Source of the DNA: Malaciobacter molluscorum LMG 25693
Lineage (GTDB): Bacteria; Campylobacterota; Campylobacteria; Campylobacterales; Arcobacteraceae
NCBI RefSeq assembly: GCF_003544935.1
Contig: NZ_CP032098.1
Span: 2,170,001 to 2,234,000, forward strand
Length of the DNA: 64,000 nt
Direction of reading: 5' to 3'
Notes under the pieces: model-generated
Database searches by the model: none
The model's input: the letters and a program-made list of their open reading frames with translations, nothing else
Told to the model about the DNA's origin: nothing
Made by a program: the position numbers and the translations under genes
Part shown: positions 10,160-19,226 of the stretch, piece after piece
Layout: each line of letters opens with the position of its first letter
How positions within the stretch are numbered: position 1 is the stretch's first letter

Positions 10160-10909
10160 CTATTGAAATTTATCAATAAAAAAATTAGTAAAAGATTCTG
10201 CAAAAATTTGCATACCAAACATTAAAAACAAAAATATAATTGCAAACTTCAATTGAAAAGTAATAACAAATGGTGAGAATGCAGGCATTGACCTAGTTCC
10301 ATATCCATAATATACATCAAGAATAAATGATATAAAAAATAAAGGAAGTGCAAAGGAAAAGGCAAAAGCAAATAATCTATTTATCTCATCAATTACAATT
10401 TGTATTCCATCATATGAAAAAATATTAAATTGTCCCAAATGAATCATAGAAAAACTTTTTACTAAAATAGTAAATGTCATTTCATACATTCCTGTTTCAA
10501 AAAATAACACAAGTGCAATTAAATACAATAATCTATTTACAACCCCCTCTTGTTTACCAGTAGAAGGGTCAAACATATTTGCCATAGATAATGCAGTAGA
10601 ATACTCTACAAGTTCACCCATAATTCTAACTGCAGAAAATATAAGCTGTATAAAAAATGATGCAACCAATCCCAAAGTTATTTCAGTAATTAAAGATAAT
10701 GCAAACATATCTTGTGTAATTTTATTTTGAACATCAACAATAGGGAATAAAAAAGTTGTTATAAAAAAAGCAAATGCAACTCTCACAGTTGGATTTATCG
10801 AAGAATGGCCAAAAACTGGCATAAAAGCAACAAATGCTAATATTCTTGCAAAAAGAAGAGAAAACTTTAAAACAACATCTTGATCTAATAAGGATAAAAA
10901 AGCTTCCAT
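10160..10909 (-). CDS. fliR: Flagellar export protein FliR
   Basis: A 249-residue integral membrane protein of the export gate with about six hydrophobic segments. The conserved ITEITLGLVASFFIQLIFSA and GELVEYSTALSMANMFDPS regions identify FliR. Its start ATG at 10909 overlaps the FliK stop (TAATG). Its usual partners fliP and fliQ are not in this window and must be encoded elsewhere for a working gate. Confidence 0.95.
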   Translation of the reverse strand: MEAFLSLLDQDVVLKFSLLFARILAFVAFMPVFGHSSINPTVRVAFAFFITTFLFPIVDVQNKITQDMFALSLITEITLGLVASFFIQLIFSAVRIMGELVEYSTALSMANMFDPSTGKQEGVVNRLLYLIALVLFFETGMYEMTFTILVKSFSMIHLGQFNIFSYDGIQIVIDEINRLFAFAFSFALPLFFISFILDVYYGYGTRSMPAFSPFVITFQLKFAIIFLFLMFGMQIFAESFTNFFIDKFQ

Positions 10910-13449
10910 TACATGTAATTTGAGATTTCTTCTTCTTGAGATTTATTTTTATTCATATTTACAATAGAATTTAAAATCTCATTTGAAGGTGTACCTCTTT
11001 GAGAACCTTGGTCTTGCTCTTGATTATATCCTCCACCACTATTGTTACTATCATCAGAATTAAAATCTAAATTAAATTCACTATCAGAATCAAATGTTTT
11101 TAATAGTGCATTTCGTAATCCTGATTCATTATTTGTAAAAGCATCAAGAGTAGAAGAATTAGATATATTTAAACTAATATTTAAACTATTATTAGAATCT
11201 CTATCACCTTTTCTCATCATAATTGCAATATGACCTAATTGTGCAGGTACTAAGTTTATTCTAAAAGCAGTAACAGGAGGTTTATAATTTTCATACATTT
11301 TTCTTGCAATATCTGACATCATAGAAGACATTTGTTGTTGAGCACCTATAATTCTGCTTTGAATACTCATGGCAAGAGTTGTAGGAACATTAACAGTAAC
11401 AGCTGGAATATCTGTTTGTGATTGCTGTGTAGATGCTGTTGTTGTTTGTTGAGTTTGAGCATTTTGAATAGCTTGAGTAGTTAATTTACTCTTAGTCAAA
11501 TCATTCATCAAATCTTTATTTAATGTCATTTTTTCAATAAAATCATCTTTAGTAATCTCTTTTACTGCAGCTTTTTCTAACACTTCAACTTTAGCATCAG
11601 TTAAATTTAAATCAAGTTTTTTTGCACCTTTTTTAATATCAGATACATTATTTCCTTCTTTTACTATTTTTACACCTTCATATTTTGCAACCAAAGATTG
11701 ATTTTCTATACTACTTTTTTGAGAGCTCAAATATATATTTGTTAATAAATCATTTTTTTGAGTTGTTTTATCCTGAACTTGTATTTGTTGAACTAATACA
11801 ATTTTTTCATTTTTTATTTTATTATCTTCAACTATTTTATTTTCTAAAGTTTTTTCAACAGATACTTTATTATTAGAATTTATTTTAGAAGAATCAGAAT
11901 TTTCTTCTTTTGTTGATATTTTACTATCAGAAGAAATATTAGAAGATAAATTAACTGTTTCATCTTTTGTATTTGTATTCAATTTTGATAATTCAGTAGC
12001 AACTTTTTCATTTTTCATATTTGTATTATCATTTGAAATATTAGAATTATTATTAATTTTATTATCTTTTAAATTATTTTGTTCATCATTTAAATTATTT
12101 TGATTATTTAACTTTATTGTTTCTTGATGAGTTTTTGAAAGATTAGACTCTTTAGAGTCTAAAGTATTAGATTTTACAGTATTAGTTGTTTGTTCTTTTG
12201 TTGAAGTTTCATTTTTATTATCTTCTGGTATTGATATACTTTTATTTGATACATTTTCATTTTTATTACTTATTTCTTTATTTACTTTAACTTCAATATC
12301 TTTTTTATTATCTAAGTTTTTTTCTTTAATAACTGTTTCATCTGTTGAAATATCTTCATTTAATATAATCTTACTATTATTTAAAGATTTATTACCAACT
12401 ATAACTTTTTCATCTGTTTTCAAAGAAGATTTTATACTTTCATTTTCTTTAATATTTTTTGTTAAACTTTCATTTATATTAACATTTTCAGCAGAAATAT
12501 TTGAAGATTTAACATTATTAGAATTATTTTGATTACTTAATTCTTTTATATTTTCACTATTATTTGTATTTTGTATAATCGATGAATTATTTAATGTTTG
12601 ATTTTGATTAGATAATTCACTTTTTACTTGTTCTGATTTATTTTTAATATTAGCATCTAAAGAGTCATTTGAATTATTATTTAGAAACCCTTCACTATTT
12701 TTTATATCATTTAACTCTGTTTTATTAGTTTGCAATTTAGGATCATCATTTGATTTTATATCTATAGTATCTTTATTATTTTCTATTTTTGTTTTATTTT
12801 CATCTTTTGTTATTAAGTCAATATTCTTTTTTTCTATATCAGTTAAATCTTTTTTATTATCACTGTTTATATCTTCAGAAGTTATATTTGAACTTTTATT
12901 TTCAGCATTAGCTTCTTTTGAAGTAGTGGCATTTTTATCTTTATTTTCTATATTTAAATCATCAGTTTCAACAGAAGACTCAGAAGAAGTTAATTTATCA
13001 ATTGCATCTACATTTTTTGTATTACCATTTAAATTAGATTGATCTTCTACATTTATAGTTTTTTGTGTATTGATATTTTTTTTAGCTTCCAAAACTAACC
13101 TATCTAACATAGATAAAGAATTTCCATTATTTTTAGAATTATCTATTTGTGACGTTTCAGTTTCCAAAGAAGAACTACTATTATTAACTTTTTGATTTAT
13201 TTTTGATGTTTCAGGTGTTTTTGTATCAATATTTTTTGTAGCATTTACATTAGTGTCTTTTTGACTTTCAGTTGATTTATTATCACTATTTTTATCTTCA
13301 TTTTTAGAAATAGACACTTTTTCACTACTCTCTTTCAATAAAGAATCAAAAAGTGAACTACCTTCTTTTTTAGAAGAACTATTATCGTTAGAAGATGAAT
13401 TTACATCAGATTTTGTTTTTGATGTTGATAATAAATCAATTTGTGCCAT
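10909..13449 (-). CDS. fliK: Very large FliK-like hook-length control protein
   Basis: An 846-residue protein. Residues 1 to about 600 are low-complexity and dominated by Asn, Ser, Lys, Glu, Asp and Thr with no cysteine or tryptophan that I can see. The C-terminal part (about 690-800) contains the Flg_hook domain with PVTAFRINLVPAQLGHIAIMM, matching the 'L.P..LG.v.v.' core of FliK, followed by an LR-ALLKTF-like segment. FliK measures hook length while being secreted and triggers the FlhB switch; about twice the length of well-studied FliK proteins suggests a long ruler. It lies between flgC (3-base gap) and fliR. The disordered part is expected to evolve fast. Confidence 0.85.
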   Translation of the reverse strand: MAQIDLLSTSKTKSDVNSSSNDNSSSKKEGSSLFDSLLKESSEKVSISKNEDKNSDNKSTESQKDTNVNATKNIDTKTPETSKINQKVNNSSSSLETETSQIDNSKNNGNSLSMLDRLVLEAKKNINTQKTINVEDQSNLNGNTKNVDAIDKLTSSESSVETDDLNIENKDKNATTSKEANAENKSSNITSEDINSDNKKDLTDIEKKNIDLITKDENKTKIENNKDTIDIKSNDDPKLQTNKTELNDIKNSEGFLNNNSNDSLDANIKNKSEQVKSELSNQNQTLNNSSIIQNTNNSENIKELSNQNNSNNVKSSNISAENVNINESLTKNIKENESIKSSLKTDEKVIVGNKSLNNSKIILNEDISTDETVIKEKNLDNKKDIEVKVNKEISNKNENVSNKSISIPEDNKNETSTKEQTTNTVKSNTLDSKESNLSKTHQETIKLNNQNNLNDEQNNLKDNKINNNSNISNDNTNMKNEKVATELSKLNTNTKDETVNLSSNISSDSKISTKEENSDSSKINSNNKVSVEKTLENKIVEDNKIKNEKIVLVQQIQVQDKTTQKNDLLTNIYLSSQKSSIENQSLVAKYEGVKIVKEGNNVSDIKKGAKKLDLNLTDAKVEVLEKAAVKEITKDDFIEKMTLNKDLMNDLTKSKLTTQAIQNAQTQQTTTASTQQSQTDIPAVTVNVPTTLAMSIQSRIIGAQQQMSSMMSDIARKMYENYKPPVTAFRINLVPAQLGHIAIMMRKGDRDSNNSLNISLNISNSSTLDAFTNNESGLRNALLKTFDSDSEFNLDFNSDDSNNSGGGYNQEQDQGSQRGTPSNEILNSIVNMNKNKSQEEEISNYM

Positions 13450-13452
13450 AAC

Positions 13453-13917
13453 TTAGCCTTTTAATATATCCAATGTTTTTGTATCAATACTTTTATTTGT
13501 ATTAAAAGAAGCAATATTTGCTTCATAAGATCTTTGTGCTTCTATTAAATTTACCATCTCAATTACAGGATTAATATTTGGATAAGCAACATATCCATCT
13601 TTATTTGCATCTGGATGTGCTGGTTCATATCTCATTATTGGTTCTGCATCATTTTGAACAATAGACTTAACACCTACACCTCTTAATTTTGCATCATTTA
13701 TATCTTTTTGTGATTCTTCAATAAAATCATCATTGTTTGCTTCTTTTGATTTATGCATCAAAACTTCTTCAAATACTACATCTTGTTTTTTATATGGACC
13801 ACCATCAGCAGTATGTGTAGTTTGTGCATTAGCAATATTAGCACTTACGATATTTATTCTTGTTCTTTGTGCACTCATTCCTGAAGTTGCAACATCATAA
13901 CCATCAAAAAATCCCAT
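13453..13917 (-). CDS. flgC: Flagellar proximal rod protein FlgC
   Basis: A 154-residue rod protein. The N-terminal SGMSAQRTRINIVSANIANA and the C-terminal EMVNLIEAQRSYEANIASF are the paired coils of the rod/hook family; the short length and internal VKSIVQNDAEP are FlgC-specific. It assembles on top of FliE and FlgB at the base of the rod. fliE lies immediately upstream (18-base gap), but flgB is about 18 kb away in the same block rather than beside it, splitting the usual flgBC-fliE trio. Confidence 0.95.
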   Translation of the reverse strand: MGFFDGYDVATSGMSAQRTRINIVSANIANAQTTHTADGGPYKKQDVVFEEVLMHKSKEANNDDFIEESQKDINDAKLRGVGVKSIVQNDAEPIMRYEPAHPDANKDGYVAYPNINPVIEMVNLIEAQRSYEANIASFNTNKSIDTKTLDILKG

Positions 13918-13935
13918 AACTATCCCTTATAAAAA

Positions 13936-14238
13936 TTAAGCTTGCATTCTTGTAATTTCTTTAAATGCTGCTATTGCTTTATTTTTAACTTCAAGACCTA
14001 ATCTTAAAGATAAATCAGCTTCTTCAATTCTTTGTGCAGCCTCTTGTAAATTTGTAACTTTACCTGTTGCAATATCATTCATTGCATTATATCCATCAAT
14101 TTGTCTATTATTAACATCTTCAACTGCACCTTTTAGTAAGTCAGAAAAAGAACCATGTTCATTATTTTGATCTTTTTTAATGTTATTATTTGAAACACCT
14201 AAAGCACTTATTGTATCATTAATAGAAGAAATATTCAT
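13936..14238 (-). CDS. fliE: Hook-basal body complex protein FliE
   Basis: About 100 residues. FliE forms the adaptor between the MS ring/export gate and the rod. The C-terminal LSLRLGLEVKNKAIAAFKEITRMQ is the family signature. I chose ATG at 14238 rather than an in-frame upstream ATG at 14265, because AAGGTAGG sits 4-5 bases before it and the longer form would overlap the preceding gene. It is followed by flgC. Confidence 0.93.
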   Translation of the reverse strand: MNISSINDTISALGVSNNNIKKDQNNEHGSFSDLLKGAVEDVNNRQIDGYNAMNDIATGKVTNLQEAAQRIEEADLSLRLGLEVKNKAIAAFKEITRMQA

Positions 14239-14248
14239 ATTACCTACC

Positions 14249-14572
14249 TTATTCTTTATTTTCACCTAAATTTGCAGCATCTTGGATACTTAACTCAGCC
14301 AACATAGCATCAATTTTTTCAGAATTATATTTAAAATCTAATTCTTTTCTTTTATTATCTAAGTTAAATAACAAAATTATTAAAGAAAGCATCATATTAG
14401 AGACCCCTTTTAAAACTACAGTAACTCCTATTATACCAAAAAGCATTTCTAAAGGAGTAAATAAATCAGCATTAATTACAAAAAATATTAGCGTTGCAAA
14501 AAAGCCAGTAGCAATATATAATTTAAATATACCACTATTTACTACGTTTTGCGAAAATCTTTCTACTATCAT
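14249..14572 (-). CDS. Small two-TM protein of the flagellar block, unknown
   Basis: 107 residues with two hydrophobic segments (about 18-36 and 42-70), a short charged linker and an acidic cytosolic tail. The tail contains SEKIDAMLAELSIQDAA, which resembles the 'EIDALL' helix at the start of FliM. It does not look like FliO, FliQ or FliL. It lies between flhG (79-base gap) and fliE in the same direction. No family recognised; context suggests a basal-body or export accessory factor, which is inference only. Confidence 0.6.
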   Translation of the reverse strand: MIVERFSQNVVNSGIFKLYIATGFFATLIFFVINADLFTPLEMLFGIIGVTVVLKGVSNMMLSLIILLFNLDNKRKELDFKYNSEKIDAMLAELSIQDAANLGENKE

Positions 14573-14651
14573 TTTATTTTAGATCTTTGCATTTAAAACA
14601 CTAATAAAAAATTTAATACTTCTGTAATTAACAGACACCCTATCTACCTTA

Positions 14652-15467
14652 TTATTTAATATTTCTCAGTAATGCATCTATTATTAATTGCAGTTGTCTA
14701 GTTGAGTCATCATCTCGAAACTCAAAACTAAATAATTTTCTTAACCGGCCAGTTGTTGAAATATTTGCAGATGTCGATACATTACCTATATATTTTACCA
14801 TAAAATTTTTATTTAATCTATTTTTTTTTGCTAAATTTATTAAAGAATTTGAAATTGTATCGCCTATTTGGTAATTTTTTGTGTGATTAAAACATAACAT
14901 AAGCTGTTCTTTATCTTTGGATAACATTTTCATTAATGCATAAAGGTCAGTAAGCGCACTTGGGTCAGTGGTTGTTACTGCTAAAATATTATTTGAAATT
15001 GATAAAAATTCTTTTACATAATCATTTAATCCTGCACCTGTATCAACTAAAACAATATCAAATTTATTTAAACTAATAATATCTTGAACAATCCTTGCAA
15101 ATACAAAAGAATTAGAATAATTTGAATATCGATAACCACTCTTTCCTGCAACTAAAAATACATCTTTGTATGCTGTTTGAAGTAATACATCTTCAACTGT
15201 ACCTTTTCCATCAATATAATCAAATAATGTATATTTAGGTTTAATATCAAAAAGTACCTGCATATTGGCTAATCCAATATCTGCATCAATAACTGCAACT
15301 TTAAATCCTCTAGAAGATAATAAGTAAGCAATATTCCCTGCAAAAGTAGATTTACCTACTCCACCTTTGCCTGAAGTAATTGTTATTAATTTTGTTTTTG
15401 ATTTTTGAGAGTTTCTTTTTGTTAAGCTAATTAGCTTACTTGCTTGATTTGATATAGAATTAAACAC
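14652..15467 (-). CDS. flhG: Flagellar number regulator FlhG (MinD-like ATPase)
   Basis: A MinD/ParA-family ATPase that controls flagellar number, acting on FlhF. The deviant Walker A KGGVGKST is followed by the IDADIGLANMQVLFD segment. Near the N-terminus NQASKLI resembles the DQAxxLR motif by which FlhG activates the FlhF GTPase. A C-terminal amphipathic membrane-targeting stretch is plausible (LRKLFSFEF..). I chose GTG at 15467, giving 271 residues, because AAGGAG lies exactly 6 bases upstream; an in-frame TTG at 15485 would put this ribosome site inside the gene. flhF ends 2 bases before this start. Confidence 0.93.
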   Translation of the reverse strand: MFNSISNQASKLISLTKRNSQKSKTKLITITSGKGGVGKSTFAGNIAYLLSSRGFKVAVIDADIGLANMQVLFDIKPKYTLFDYIDGKGTVEDVLLQTAYKDVFLVAGKSGYRYSNYSNSFVFARIVQDIISLNKFDIVLVDTGAGLNDYVKEFLSISNNILAVTTTDPSALTDLYALMKMLSKDKEQLMLCFNHTKNYQIGDTISNSLINLAKKNRLNKNFMVKYIGNVSTSANISTTGRLRKLFSFEFRDDDSTRQLQLIIDALLRNIK

Positions 15468-15469
15468 TC

Positions 15470-16624
15470 TTATCTCCTTGGACAAGAGTTATTCATAAAA
15501 CAATCTATTAAAAAACTTGCATCAGAAACAATTAAATCATCAGGAACATTTTGTCCTATTGAAAAATATGTAATTGATTTTTTTGTTTTATGAGCAAAGG
15601 ATATTAAATTACCAAAACTTTTTGTTTCATCTAATTTTGTAAAAGTAAGATAATCAATATTTAACCTTGAATAGTTTGTATAAATATCCGTTAAGTCACT
15701 TTGCTTTACATTTGCTGGTAATACTAAAATTTTTTCAATTGGCAAGTCTTCTACCCTATTTTGATATTCATTTATTAATTCTATTTTATCAACATCATAT
15801 TGGCTAGAGCCAGCTGTATCAATAAATATATAATTACAATCTTTTAATCTTAATAATGCTTCTATTAGATCTTCTGGATTTTTCACCACTTCTAATGGTA
15901 ATCGCATAATATTAGTATATGCTTGGAGTTGCTCAATTGCACCAACTCGAAAGGAATCTAATGTAACAATTCCTACTTTATAATTTTGACCTAATTTATA
16001 AGCATATCTTGCAGCTAACTTTGCAATTGTTGTGGTTTTACCAACTCCGGTAGGCCCTACCATCATTGTTATCTTTCTTTGATGTTTTCTTAAAGGTATC
16101 TCATGTTTAATAGGAAGAATTCTTCTTAAAATTAATTTGAAAAAATCATTGACTTTTTTAGGATTTGCTTTTAAAGCAACAGGTAATTGCTTTATTGTTT
16201 TTTTCATAATTGTATAAGTCATTTCTTGATCAAATTCATTTTTTTCAAAAAGATTATACATATCTGCAAATTCAGGAGGAATTGTCAAATCATAAAGTTG
16301 ACTTTTTGGATCCCACAAAGTCTTTTGTACTTGTCCAATCGCATCTTGCATCTTTAAAATTTCTGCTCTAAAATCATATACAGATGCTTGAAACTTTTCA
16401 TCCTTTCTAGGATCTTTAGTTATTATCTTTTTTGTATATGCTTTCTTTGCAGGTGTAGAATTTTCATCTTCTAAAGCCACTACAACTTCATACATATCTT
16501 TATTGCCATCTTTAGCACTTGATATTTTTTTTGTAGAAATTACAATTGCTTCTTCTCCGCACTGCTCTTGTGCCTTCTTTAAAGCAATTGTTGGTGTCTC
16601 ACCAAGAAATGATAGCATATTCAT
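15470..16624 (-). CDS. flhF: Flagellar placement GTPase FlhF
   Basis: A 384-residue SRP-type GTPase that sets where flagella are built. G1 GPTGVGKT lies at 190-197, TLDSFRVGAIEQL follows near 221, and IDTAG near 268. The N-terminal 150 residues hold the basic B domain and the helical N domain. Its ATG at 16624 overlaps the flgA stop (ATGA). It is followed by flhG, the usual arrangement in polarly flagellated bacteria, so polar flagella are likely. Confidence 0.96.
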   Translation of the reverse strand: MNMLSFLGETPTIALKKAQEQCGEEAIVISTKKISSAKDGNKDMYEVVVALEDENSTPAKKAYTKKIITKDPRKDEKFQASVYDFRAEILKMQDAIGQVQKTLWDPKSQLYDLTIPPEFADMYNLFEKNEFDQEMTYTIMKKTIKQLPVALKANPKKVNDFFKLILRRILPIKHEIPLRKHQRKITMMVGPTGVGKTTTIAKLAARYAYKLGQNYKVGIVTLDSFRVGAIEQLQAYTNIMRLPLEVVKNPEDLIEALLRLKDCNYIFIDTAGSSQYDVDKIELINEYQNRVEDLPIEKILVLPANVKQSDLTDIYTNYSRLNIDYLTFTKLDETKSFGNLISFAHKTKKSITYFSIGQNVPDDLIVSDASFLIDCFMNNSCPRR

Positions 16625-17016
16625 TCAACTCGTCCATCTTTATATATTTTTTCAACTTTTCCATCTCTTTTTCTTATTCGAATATACTCGTCATTTTGAT
16701 ATATAATCTCCCCATTTGTTTCAATCTCTAATGCACCAAATTTAAATACAACAGATTTCTTTTGAAATTCTTTTATATCTTTTGTACATAAAATAGAGCC
16801 TTTTTTGATATAATGAGTAGCTTGATAAATAGTACCATTTAGATCTGATAACTTAACAGGTGTACAATAACCTTCTTTAAAACTATCTACTCTTCGAAGC
16901 ATTAAATCTTTTACGTTAATTTTAGCTTTATAATTTATAACTTTTTTTGTAACAATTAAATCAATTGCATTGGCATTGATAAAAAATAATGCAATTATTA
17001 GGCTAAGCCTTAACAT
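16621..17016 (-). CDS. flgA: FlgA-like P-ring assembly chaperone, short
   Basis: About 131 residues. A signal peptide (LRLSLIIALFFINANA) is followed by one domain ending in the SAF-like FlgA pattern: YIKKGSILCTKDI, then VVFKFGALEIETNGE and IRIRKRDGKVEKIYKDGRV. Most FlgA proteins are longer, so only the SAF half appears to be kept. FlgA helps FlgI polymerise into the P ring in the periplasm; flgI is not in this window. I chose ATG at 17016 with GGAGG 11 bases upstream over an in-frame ATG at 17034 that overlaps that ribosome site. Confidence 0.8.
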   Translation of the reverse strand: MLRLSLIIALFFINANAIDLIVTKKVINYKAKINVKDLMLRRVDSFKEGYCTPVKLSDLNGTIYQATHYIKKGSILCTKDIKEFQKKSVVFKFGALEIETNGEIIYQNDEYIRIRKRDGKVEKIYKDGRVE

Positions 17017-17383
17017 CAAGTAAATTTCCTCCATTTTCTCTAGCTATTTCTTCAACAATATCTTTATACATTTGTTGTATAGGTAGTACAATAGAAGCTA
17101 ATTGTTTATTCAATTTATATAGATTTTTTAACTCTTCTTCTAAATTATCAACTTTTTGTCTATAAAGATTTATATCTTCACCATTTTGCATTGCTTCTAC
17201 TAACTTTTCATTTAAACTTGATTTTAAATTAGTGATTTCAACTATTGCTTCTTCTTTTTTTTCATTTCTTTCTAATAAATTTTCATGTTTTGCTTTTTTA
17301 ATATCTTCAATATCTAATAAAAGAAGATCTTGCATATCTTTTGATAGTTCCAACATTTTATTAATAATTTCATCTAAATTCAT
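17003..17383 (-). CDS. FlgN-like export chaperone
   Basis: A 126-residue, almost fully helical, acidic protein with heptad-like Leu spacing and no signal peptide. Size, composition and position between flgJ and flgA fit FlgN, the cytosolic chaperone for hook-associated proteins FlgK and FlgL. Family similarity is weak by eye, so this rests partly on context. It overlaps the start of flgA by 14 bases. Confidence 0.65.
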   Translation of the reverse strand: MNLDEIINKMLELSKDMQDLLLLDIEDIKKAKHENLLERNEKKEEAIVEITNLKSSLNEKLVEAMQNGEDINLYRQKVDNLEEELKNLYKLNKQLASIVLPIQQMYKDIVEEIARENGGNLLDVKA

Positions 17384-17390
17384 AATTAAC

Positions 17391-17687
17391 CTACTTATTA
17401 TTTCTACTTAAAAAATCATATAAAAGTTGGCTAATACCAAGATTACCTTGTGTACTTTGAGATAAGGTTTCAGTATACATACTTTTTATAATATCAGCAC
17501 CTGCACCTTCACCTGCAACATTTGTACTTTTTAATGAAATATCCATTAATTGTTGTGCAAAAAAAGATTCAAAATCATCACTTACTTTTTTTAAGTTCTC
17601 ATCTTGTAATTTATTCACATCAATATTTTTTAATTTATCGTCATCATATTTATTATATGTAACTATTGGTTTGCTTAGCTCTATCAT
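17391..17687 (-). CDS. flgJ: Rod assembly protein FlgJ, rod-binding domain only
   Basis: 98 residues. The segment FESFFAQQLMDISLKST followed by GADIIKSMYTETLSQS matches the FlgJ N-terminal rod-capping domain. The peptidoglycan hydrolase domain seen in enterobacterial FlgJ is absent, as is usual in Campylobacterota, so a separate enzyme must open the cell wall. Its start at 17687 shares one base with the motB stop. Confidence 0.85.
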   Translation of the reverse strand: MIELSKPIVTYNKYDDDKLKNIDVNKLQDENLKKVSDDFESFFAQQLMDISLKSTNVAGEGAGADIIKSMYTETLSQSTQGNLGISQLLYDFLSRNNK

Positions 17688-18463
17688 TATTCCAACCTAT
17701 CGAAAAAATTTTCTTCATTTAGAATATTAGATTGATCATTTTCAGAAAAAAATCTAATTTCAACTCTTCTATTGTCAGAAGCCACTTCACTCTTTGGATG
17801 ATATGAAGCATACGCAGATGCTTTCAATTGCCCTGGATCTATTCTATTTTTTATTAACTCTTTAACAACTTCAATTGCACGTAAAGCTGATAAATCCCAA
17901 TCATCTCTTGGTATATCATTGTTTTTATATGCACCATTGTCTGTATAACCTATAACTTCTATAGAAAAAGTTCTAGGAATTGATCTTATAACTCTTGCTA
18001 TTTTAGCAATAAATCTCTTAGAAGCAGCATCATTAATCTTATATTCTGCTGGTTTAAACATAATAGTAGATGGAATATCTAAAACAAATTCATTTTTACC
18101 TTTTGTAATTTGCATTACTTGAGTTTGATCCGCAGCATTATTATTTTGACTTTGAACTAATTCTTGAATCTGTTCACTTGCTTGTTCAATCCCTTCTTCT
18201 GCAGCTGTCATATTATCATCACTGTCATTATTGCTATTATTATTTGAATACTCATCTGTTTGTTCTCTAACATCAGAACTTTGATCTAAAAATCCCATTG
18301 CTTTTTTCATAATATCAAAGTATTCTTCAACCTTTTTTTTATCCATAACAGCCATAGATAATAAAAGAATAAAAAAAGTTAATAAAAGTGACATAAGGTC
18401 ACCAAATTGAACAAGCCAACCTGGTAAACACTTAGGGCATTCTGGACATTTTTTCTTTGTCAT
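17687..18463 (-). CDS. motB: Flagellar stator protein MotB (PomB-like)
   Basis: A 258-residue stator B subunit. The N-terminal CPECPKCLPGW precedes one membrane helix starting FGDLMSLLLTFFILLLS; Asp22 is the ion-binding aspartate. A low-complexity, Asn/Gln-rich plug/linker (about 65-125) leads to the C-terminal OmpA-like peptidoglycan-binding domain with VIGYTDN and ALRAIEVVKEL, ending in NRRVEIRFF. The GDLMSLLLTFF segment resembles PomB/LafU-type stators more than the ADFLSLLL form I remember from Helicobacter MotB. It follows motA by 6 bases. Confidence 0.92.
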   Translation of the reverse strand: MTKKKCPECPKCLPGWLVQFGDLMSLLLTFFILLLSMAVMDKKKVEEYFDIMKKAMGFLDQSSDVREQTDEYSNNNSNNDSDDNMTAAEEGIEQASEQIQELVQSQNNNAADQTQVMQITKGKNEFVLDIPSTIMFKPAEYKINDAASKRFIAKIARVIRSIPRTFSIEVIGYTDNGAYKNNDIPRDDWDLSALRAIEVVKELIKNRIDPGQLKASAYASYHPKSEVASDNRRVEIRFFSENDQSNILNEENFFDRLE

Positions 18464-18469
18464 ATAATT

Positions 18470-19225
18470 TTACTCTGGAATTTCCACTAAAATTGAATTT
18501 AGTTTCATTTTTATATTACCAATTGATTCTTCTGCTGCAATCATTGAAGCACCAGAAATAATAACTTCACATGCTGTCATTTCAATATCATGTTTTCTTG
18601 TTAATTTATTTTCAATAACTCCTGCAAATAATGTACCAATAAGTGCACCATAAAGTGTAGTAATTAATGCAACAGCCATAGCTGGACCAACAGCTGAAGG
18701 GTCAGAAAGATTTGCAAGCATGGCTACTAATCCTACAAGAGTACCAATCATTCCCATTGAACCAGCAGTACCACCAATATTACCAAACATACTAATCATA
18801 ACATTATGTCTTTTATCAATATGTTCTTGTTTTAGCTCTAACATTGGTTCTAAAACTTCTGGTTTTGTACCATCTACAATTAATTGAAATGCTTCTTTTA
18901 AAAATGGATTTTGTTCTTCAAGAACTTTTTGTTCAATATGCATCACTCCATGCTTTTTAACCTCTGTTGCATAAAAAATAACTTTTTCAACAAGCTCAGG
19001 TAAAGGTTCAGTTTTTACTTCATTAAAAGCAACTTTTATAGCTGGTGACATTCTTTTTAATTCAGATATTTCAAACTGACCTGCAGTTACAGATAATGTT
19101 CCACCCACAACGATAATAACAGAGGGAACATCAATATATGCTCCAAAACCTGCACCACCTAATACAATAGCAAGACAAACAAGTGCCCAAGCACTTACTA
19201 TTCCACCTAAGGTACTTTTATCCAT
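18470..19225 (-). CDS. motA: Flagellar stator protein MotA (PomA-like)
   Basis: A 251-residue stator A subunit with four membrane segments: about 9-28, 31-50, 150-172 and 182-203. The opening VLGGAGFGAYIDVPSVIIVVGGT closely follows the PomA pattern. The cytoplasmic loop carries the charged residues that contact FliG. MotA and MotB convert ion flow into torque; whether the ion is H+ or Na+ cannot be settled from sequence alone. The gene lies directly after fliY. Confidence 0.94.
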   Translation of the reverse strand: MDKSTLGGIVSAWALVCLAIVLGGAGFGAYIDVPSVIIVVGGTLSVTAGQFEISELKRMSPAIKVAFNEVKTEPLPELVEKVIFYATEVKKHGVMHIEQKVLEEQNPFLKEAFQLIVDGTKPEVLEPMLELKQEHIDKRHNVMISMFGNIGGTAGSMGMIGTLVGLVAMLANLSDPSAVGPAMAVALITTLYGALIGTLFAGVIENKLTRKHDIEMTACEVIISGASMIAAEESIGNIKMKLNSILVEIPE

Positions 19226-19226
19226 A

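Noticed and set aside
10909-13449. Reading the low-complexity region as a coding error or pseudogene
   Set aside because: The frame is intact for 846 codons, has a proper start and ends in a complete Flg_hook domain, so it is a real FliK with a disordered ruler.
14249-14572. FliO as identity of the small membrane protein
   Set aside because: FliO has one membrane helix and a basic, beta-rich cytosolic domain; this protein has two helices and an acidic helical tail.
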